20,412 nucleotides of DNA, from positions 3,494-23,905 of the forward strand of contig DHMS01000048.1 in NCBI GenBank assembly GCA_002405915.1, read 5' to 3'. Below the pieces are notes generated by a model. It was given only the letters and a program-made list of their open reading frames with translations, made no database searches and was not told where the DNA came from. The stretch comes from Christensenella sp. UBA4636 (GTDB taxonomy: Bacteria > Bacillota > Clostridia > Christensenellales > Borkfalkiaceae). The translations under genes and the position numbers were made by a program. Shown in pieces: positions 17,908 through 20,412 of this stretch; the first letter of the stretch is position 1, and every line of letters starts with the position of its first letter.

Positions 17908-17929
17908 GCGATTTATAGAATTTTCTATA
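17886..17929. promoter_or_regulatory. Double-palindrome operator module before the lipoprotein gene
   Basis: Palindromes at 17886-17901 (perfect 16 bp) and 17914-17929 (7-2-7) are 28 bp apart start to start, the same spacing as at 15681-15724, with TGTCAAG kept between them. The first lies between -35 and -10 and the second just upstream of -35. The likely binding protein is the XRE regulator encoded at 15736-15966. Confidence 0.75.
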
Positions 17930-18024
17930 TTTTAAATATAAAAAACGAAAAAATTTTTATTTAACTTTTAAGTTTACGGCTTTAAAAACATATAAACTAA
18001 ACGCAAAAAGGTGCAAAACAAAAA

Positions 18025-18078
18025 TACCCGCTTAATTTTTGTGGCAAACTAACCAAAAATCTAAAGCGGGTGTTTTTT
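18025..18078. terminator. Hairpin repeat copy 4, terminator of the thioesterase operon
   Basis: Arms CCCGCTT/AAAGCGGG with a T-run/A-run pair; the inner hairpin is damaged (GGCAAACTAACC). TTTTTT follows on the plus strand and an A-rich tract (18015-18024) gives TTTTTGTTTTGC on the minus strand. It lies 17 bp beyond the thioesterase stop codon and so probably ends that minus-strand operon. AGTTGACT follows as in copy 2. Confidence 0.8.
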
Positions 18079-18094
18079 AGTTGACTATTAGCTA

Positions 18095-18829
18095 TCAAAT
18101 ATCTTTAAGCAGAAACGAGCAGCGGAAAACTTCTTTGCCCGAAACGAGGATTGAAACGTATACTACGTTGCCGTCGTCGCGGCGGTAAACGAGGGCTTTG
18201 TCGCCTTCGAAGCTTTGGGCGAGAAAATCCGTTTCGAAGCCGACTATACGCTTCTTTTCAAGTTCTTTAAACGAAAAAGCGTTCTCGGCAAGGCGCAGGT
18301 AAGCAATGTTGTTGACGTGGCGGTTTATATCGATATCGCCGTAGGAAAATTCGTAATCGAATAAAAGCTTGCCGTCAAGCGCGGGAGCGGGGCGCGGAAT
18401 ACCGCTTACTTCGGCTTCTTCCTCACTAAAAACCGCGTCGGCGGGCATTTTTACTTCGGAAGCGCGCAAAATTTTGTCGTCGTCAATGCCTAAAACGCAC
18501 CACACGGACGAGATATCGATTAAGCTTTCGCCGCCGCAAGATTTAGCGGTAAAGTACCTCAAGCACTTTATCGCGCCCGGCTTTTTAGGCCATGTGGAAA
18601 CGACGAGTTTTTCGCCGAGCCGCGGCGTTTTTTCCATTTTTACGATAATTTTAGTGATTATCCACTTTATTCCGTAGCTTCTGACCGTTTCTATATCGAT
18701 ACCGATATCTTTACTGTTGACGGAAACGAGGTCCTCGAAAAGTTCGAGTACAGCCGAAGGTTTGAAAAGGCTGTCAAAACCCACGTCGCGGTTTTTTACT
18801 GTATATTCGTCCGTTAATACCGTGTTCAT
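18095..18829 (-). CDS. Acyl-ACP thioesterase
   Basis: The 244-aa protein has the double hot-dog build of bacterial acyl-ACP thioesterases, which release free fatty acids from acyl carrier protein. The first hot-dog shows WIITKIIVKMEKTPRLGE (56-73), STWPKKPGAIKCLRYF (78-93) and SSVWCVLGID (107-116). The second starts near residue 156 and holds DIDINRHVNNIAYL (165-178), in which Asp167, Asn169 and His171 correspond to the catalytic D-x-N-x-H of plant FatA/FatB. Its ATG overlaps the stop of the S24/S26-type peptidase gene (ATGA, 18826-18829), so the two are translationally coupled. A cytosolic enzyme; chain length cannot be read from the sequence. Confidence 0.93.
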   Translation of the reverse strand: MNTVLTDEYTVKNRDVGFDSLFKPSAVLELFEDLVSVNSKDIGIDIETVRSYGIKWIITKIIVKMEKTPRLGEKLVVSTWPKKPGAIKCLRYFTAKSCGGESLIDISSVWCVLGIDDDKILRASEVKMPADAVFSEEEAEVSGIPRPAPALDGKLLFDYEFSYGDIDINRHVNNIAYLRLAENAFSFKELEKKRIVGFETDFLAQSFEGDKALVYRRDDGNVVYVSILVSGKEVFRCSFLLKDI

Positions 18830-19284
18830 TGTTCTTGTTTTCTTCCGATTAGTTTTTTGATGAAGTTCTTGATTTTCCTTTTAAAAAGGTATCTTTTTCG
18901 TCTTTGCGGGTAGCTTTTCACCCGTTTTTCGACGTATTTTAAGTACTTTTCGTCGGTCACGGGGATAAGTTTTTTGCCGCGGTAATACTCGGTAAGCACG
19001 CCGAAAACGTCGGCTTCGGGGATAACCTCGTCGGCGTAAGTATTGTCGCCGCGGATGATATACCCGCCGTCCGTTACCTCTATTACGCGGTGTAAAACGT
19101 AAGCTTCGCCGCGGCGATACAGCGCGACGTCGTACCGTTTAAGTCTCCCGTTTTTAGGTTCGACGATAATGACGTCCCTGCCCGTTTTTATCATCGGCAG
19201 CATGGAAACGCCTTTCGTTGTCGAAATATACCGCCCTTCGCTTTGGAGAACGCTTTCGATATTGCCGCTTACAACGCAGTCCAT
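18826..19284 (-). CDS. S24/S26-type (signal peptidase-like) peptidase
   Basis: A 152-aa protein with the core of the S24/S26 serine peptidase fold. TKGVSMLPMI (23-32) carries the nucleophile candidate Ser27; RYDVALYRRGEAYVLHRVIEV (50-70, in two parts) has His65 where SipW- and archaeal-type enzymes have the general base; RGDN (78-81) supplies Asp80. Unlike normal signal peptidase I it has no N-terminal membrane segment, but it ends in a strongly basic stretch (about 127-149, rich in Lys/Arg) that could lie on a membrane or bind a partner. It starts 3 bp after the PqqD-like gene. In this setting a leader-peptide protease role is plausible but inferred. Confidence 0.8.
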   Translation of the reverse strand: MDCVVSGNIESVLQSEGRYISTTKGVSMLPMIKTGRDVIIVEPKNGRLKRYDVALYRRGEAYVLHRVIEVTDGGYIIRGDNTYADEVIPEADVFGVLTEYYRGKKLIPVTDEKYLKYVEKRVKSYPQRRKRYLFKRKIKNFIKKLIGRKQEQ

Positions 19285-19287
19285 AAC

Positions 19288-19569
19288 TTAATCGATAATT
19301 GCGTTGACGCTTTTAAGCGTTGCAAGCGTGTTTTTTACGTTTTCTTCGATAACGCTTTTGTCCGCGTCGTAGATAGAAAACATTTTTTCGACGATTTCCT
19401 CTTCGGTTAAGCCGGCTTTAACGTATTCGTACACCTCGTGCGCCGTTTCGTTGAGCTTGACCATACCCTTAAAATCCTTTGCGGCTTTGCCTACCGCAAT
19501 CGCGTAATACGACTTTTTGCCGTCCGTTTCGCCCATCGCGCGGACGACGAAGTTTTTATTGACTTTCAT
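19288..19569 (-). CDS. PqqD-family protein (RiPP recognition element)
   Basis: This 93-aa protein matches the small winged-helix PqqD family, whose members bind leader peptides of ribosomally made, modified peptides and present them to enzymes. The family pattern is clear: MVKLNETAHEVYEYVKAG (36-53), LTEEEIVEKMFSIYDAD (54-70), and a C-terminal helix with VIEENVKNTLATLKSVNAI. The start has GGGAGA six bases before the ATG. It sits between an ABC exporter gene (57 bp gap) and the S24/S26-type peptidase gene (3 bp gap). No precursor peptide is visible within the window, so the substrate gene may lie beyond the right edge. Confidence 0.85.
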   Translation of the reverse strand: MKVNKNFVVRAMGETDGKKSYYAIAVGKAAKDFKGMVKLNETAHEVYEYVKAGLTEEEIVEKMFSIYDADKSVIEENVKNTLATLKSVNAIID

Positions 19570-19626
19570 AAAAAATCTCCCTATTTTCGTTATTTTTTGA
19601 AATTATTTTTTGAAGTTATCAAAGGA

Positions 19627-20412
19627 TTAGTTGTAAAATTTTCCGTCTATTATTTTAACCGTTCTGTCGGCGTATTCGGACGGCTTTTTTCTATGGCTTA
19701 TGAATATGCACGTTTTGTCCGACATTCCGACGAGGTTCTTAACTACGCTTTCTTCCGTTTCCTTATCGAGCGCGGAAGTGGCTTCGTCGAAAAGTATTAT
19801 TTGTCTATTTGAAGCTATGGCGCGCGCAATGGAGAGCCTTTGAAGCTGCCCTTCGCTAAGTCCGCCGCCCCTTTCGGTCAGAACGGTGTCAAGCCCGTCG
19901 GGTAGTTCGTACACGAACGTAGCTTCCGCAAGCGACAAAGCCTTTTCGAGCGATTTGTCCGTTACCGCGCCGCCCGCAAAACAAGTAAGATTGTCGCGGA
20001 TTGTACCCGAAAAAAGATAATTGCCTTGCGGCACGTAAGCGAACAGCCCCGATATTTTTTCAGGCGAAAACTCGCCTTTGTCCGTCGTTATTTCAACCTT
20101 TCCGCCGTTCGGCGTATACGCGCCAGTAAGAAGTGCAAAAAAGGTCGTTTTACCTTGTCCGCTCCCGCCTTCGAGGCACACCTTTTCGCCCCGTTTAACG
20201 CTAAAATCCGCGCCGGAAACGACGTTTTTGTCGCCGTAAGAGAAACTTACGTTTTCGGCTTTCAACGAAACAAATTCGCCCGCGGGGAGCTTTTCGGCGG
20301 AAGCCTTGCTTAAAGCCGACAATTCTTCGAGCCGAGCCGCGCTAACGGAGAGAGATACGCGCGCAGTAAGCACCGCGGAAAGAGTGTTTACGGGTTGTTG
20401 AACGCCCAAAAG
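19627..20412 (-). CDS. ABC exporter, C-terminal nucleotide-binding part (cut by window edge)
   Basis: The visible 261 residues are the end of a transmembrane domain and a complete ATPase domain of an exporter-type ABC protein. The sequence before it (LGVQQPVNTLSAVLTARVSL) is typical of the last helix of an ABC exporter, so the gene continues past the right edge. A TTG at 20407-20409 should not be taken as the start. Walker A is GGSGQGKTT, the Q-loop YVPQGNYLFSGTIRDNL, the signature LSEGQ (variant of LSGGQ), Walker B IILFDEATSALD, and the H-loop FISHRK. It is upstream of the PqqD-like and peptidase genes in one operon, which suggests export of a processed peptide. Confidence 0.93.
   Translation of the reverse strand, partial: LLGVQQPVNTLSAVLTARVSLSVSAARLEELSALSKASAEKLPAGEFVSLKAENVSFSYGDKNVVSGADFSVKRGEKVCLEGGSGQGKTTFFALLTGAYTPNGGKVEITTDKGEFSPEKISGLFAYVPQGNYLFSGTIRDNLTCFAGGAVTDKSLEKALSLAEATFVYELPDGLDTVLTERGGGLSEGQLQRLSIARAIASNRQIILFDEATSALDKETEESVVKNLVGMSDKTCIFISHRKKPSEYADRTVKIIDGKFYN

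Noticed and set aside
13029..18078. Integron-type attC array (same-direction imperfect palindromes separating single genes)
   Set aside because: No RYYYAAC/GTTRRRY core sites at the ends, no integrase in the window, genes on both strands with their own promoters, and U-tracts that fit terminators.

Overview
The window looks like chromosomal DNA of an uncultured low-to-mid GC Bacillota, probably class Clostridia. The evidence is the order and sequence type of the minus-strand genes rpoB, rpoC, rpsL, rpsG, fusA and tuf, an RqcP (YabO) gene, Firmicutes-type RpoB and RpoC without the proteobacterial insertions, strong AGGAGG ribosome binding sites and sigma-A promoters. I cannot place it more finely than class.

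Layout. Positions 1-11291 (minus strand) hold the transcription/translation core: rpoB-rpoC, then a promoter, then rpsL-rpsG-fusA-tuf, with tuf cut by the left edge. rpoB has its own promoter and is not preceded by rplJ-rplL; its upstream neighbour is a divergent pair, rqcP and an ispD-ispF fusion (11536-13006, plus). From about 13.0 to 18.1 kb lies an accessory zone: a small lipoprotein, a 760-bp gene-free stretch, an AAA_14/DUF4143 ATPase, an XRE-type regulator and a large lipoprotein of unknown family. From 18095 to the right edge (minus) is an operon of ABC exporter (cut by the edge), PqqD/RRE-like protein, S24/S26-type peptidase and acyl-ACP thioesterase, which resembles part of a RiPP (modified peptide) locus.

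Four observations stand out. (1) The gene-free stretch contains an orphan transcription unit on the minus strand: a near-consensus promoter (14013-14041), a roughly 160-nt rod-shaped RNA whose first and last bases close a long stem (14006 to 13848), and a UUCG-capped terminator (13797-13824). Its architecture (closing stem, asymmetric bubble, apical stem) is that of 6S RNA. (2) The accessory zone is punctuated by four close copies plus one decayed copy of a dispersed 53-bp hairpin that acts as a terminator. The decayed copy supplies the ribosome binding site of the ATPase gene. (3) A 44-bp double-palindrome operator module occurs twice (38 of 44 identical), once before the XRE gene and once before the large lipoprotein gene, where one palindrome exactly fills the spacer of a perfect TTGACA-17-TATAAT promoter. 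This predicts a self-contained regulator/lipoprotein regulon. (4) Ribosomal protein S12 naturally carries Arg at position 88, where a Lys-to-Arg change gives streptomycin resistance in other bacteria.

The core genes are certain. The RNA, operator and repeat claims rest on base pairing and similarity visible by eye and need the stated checks.
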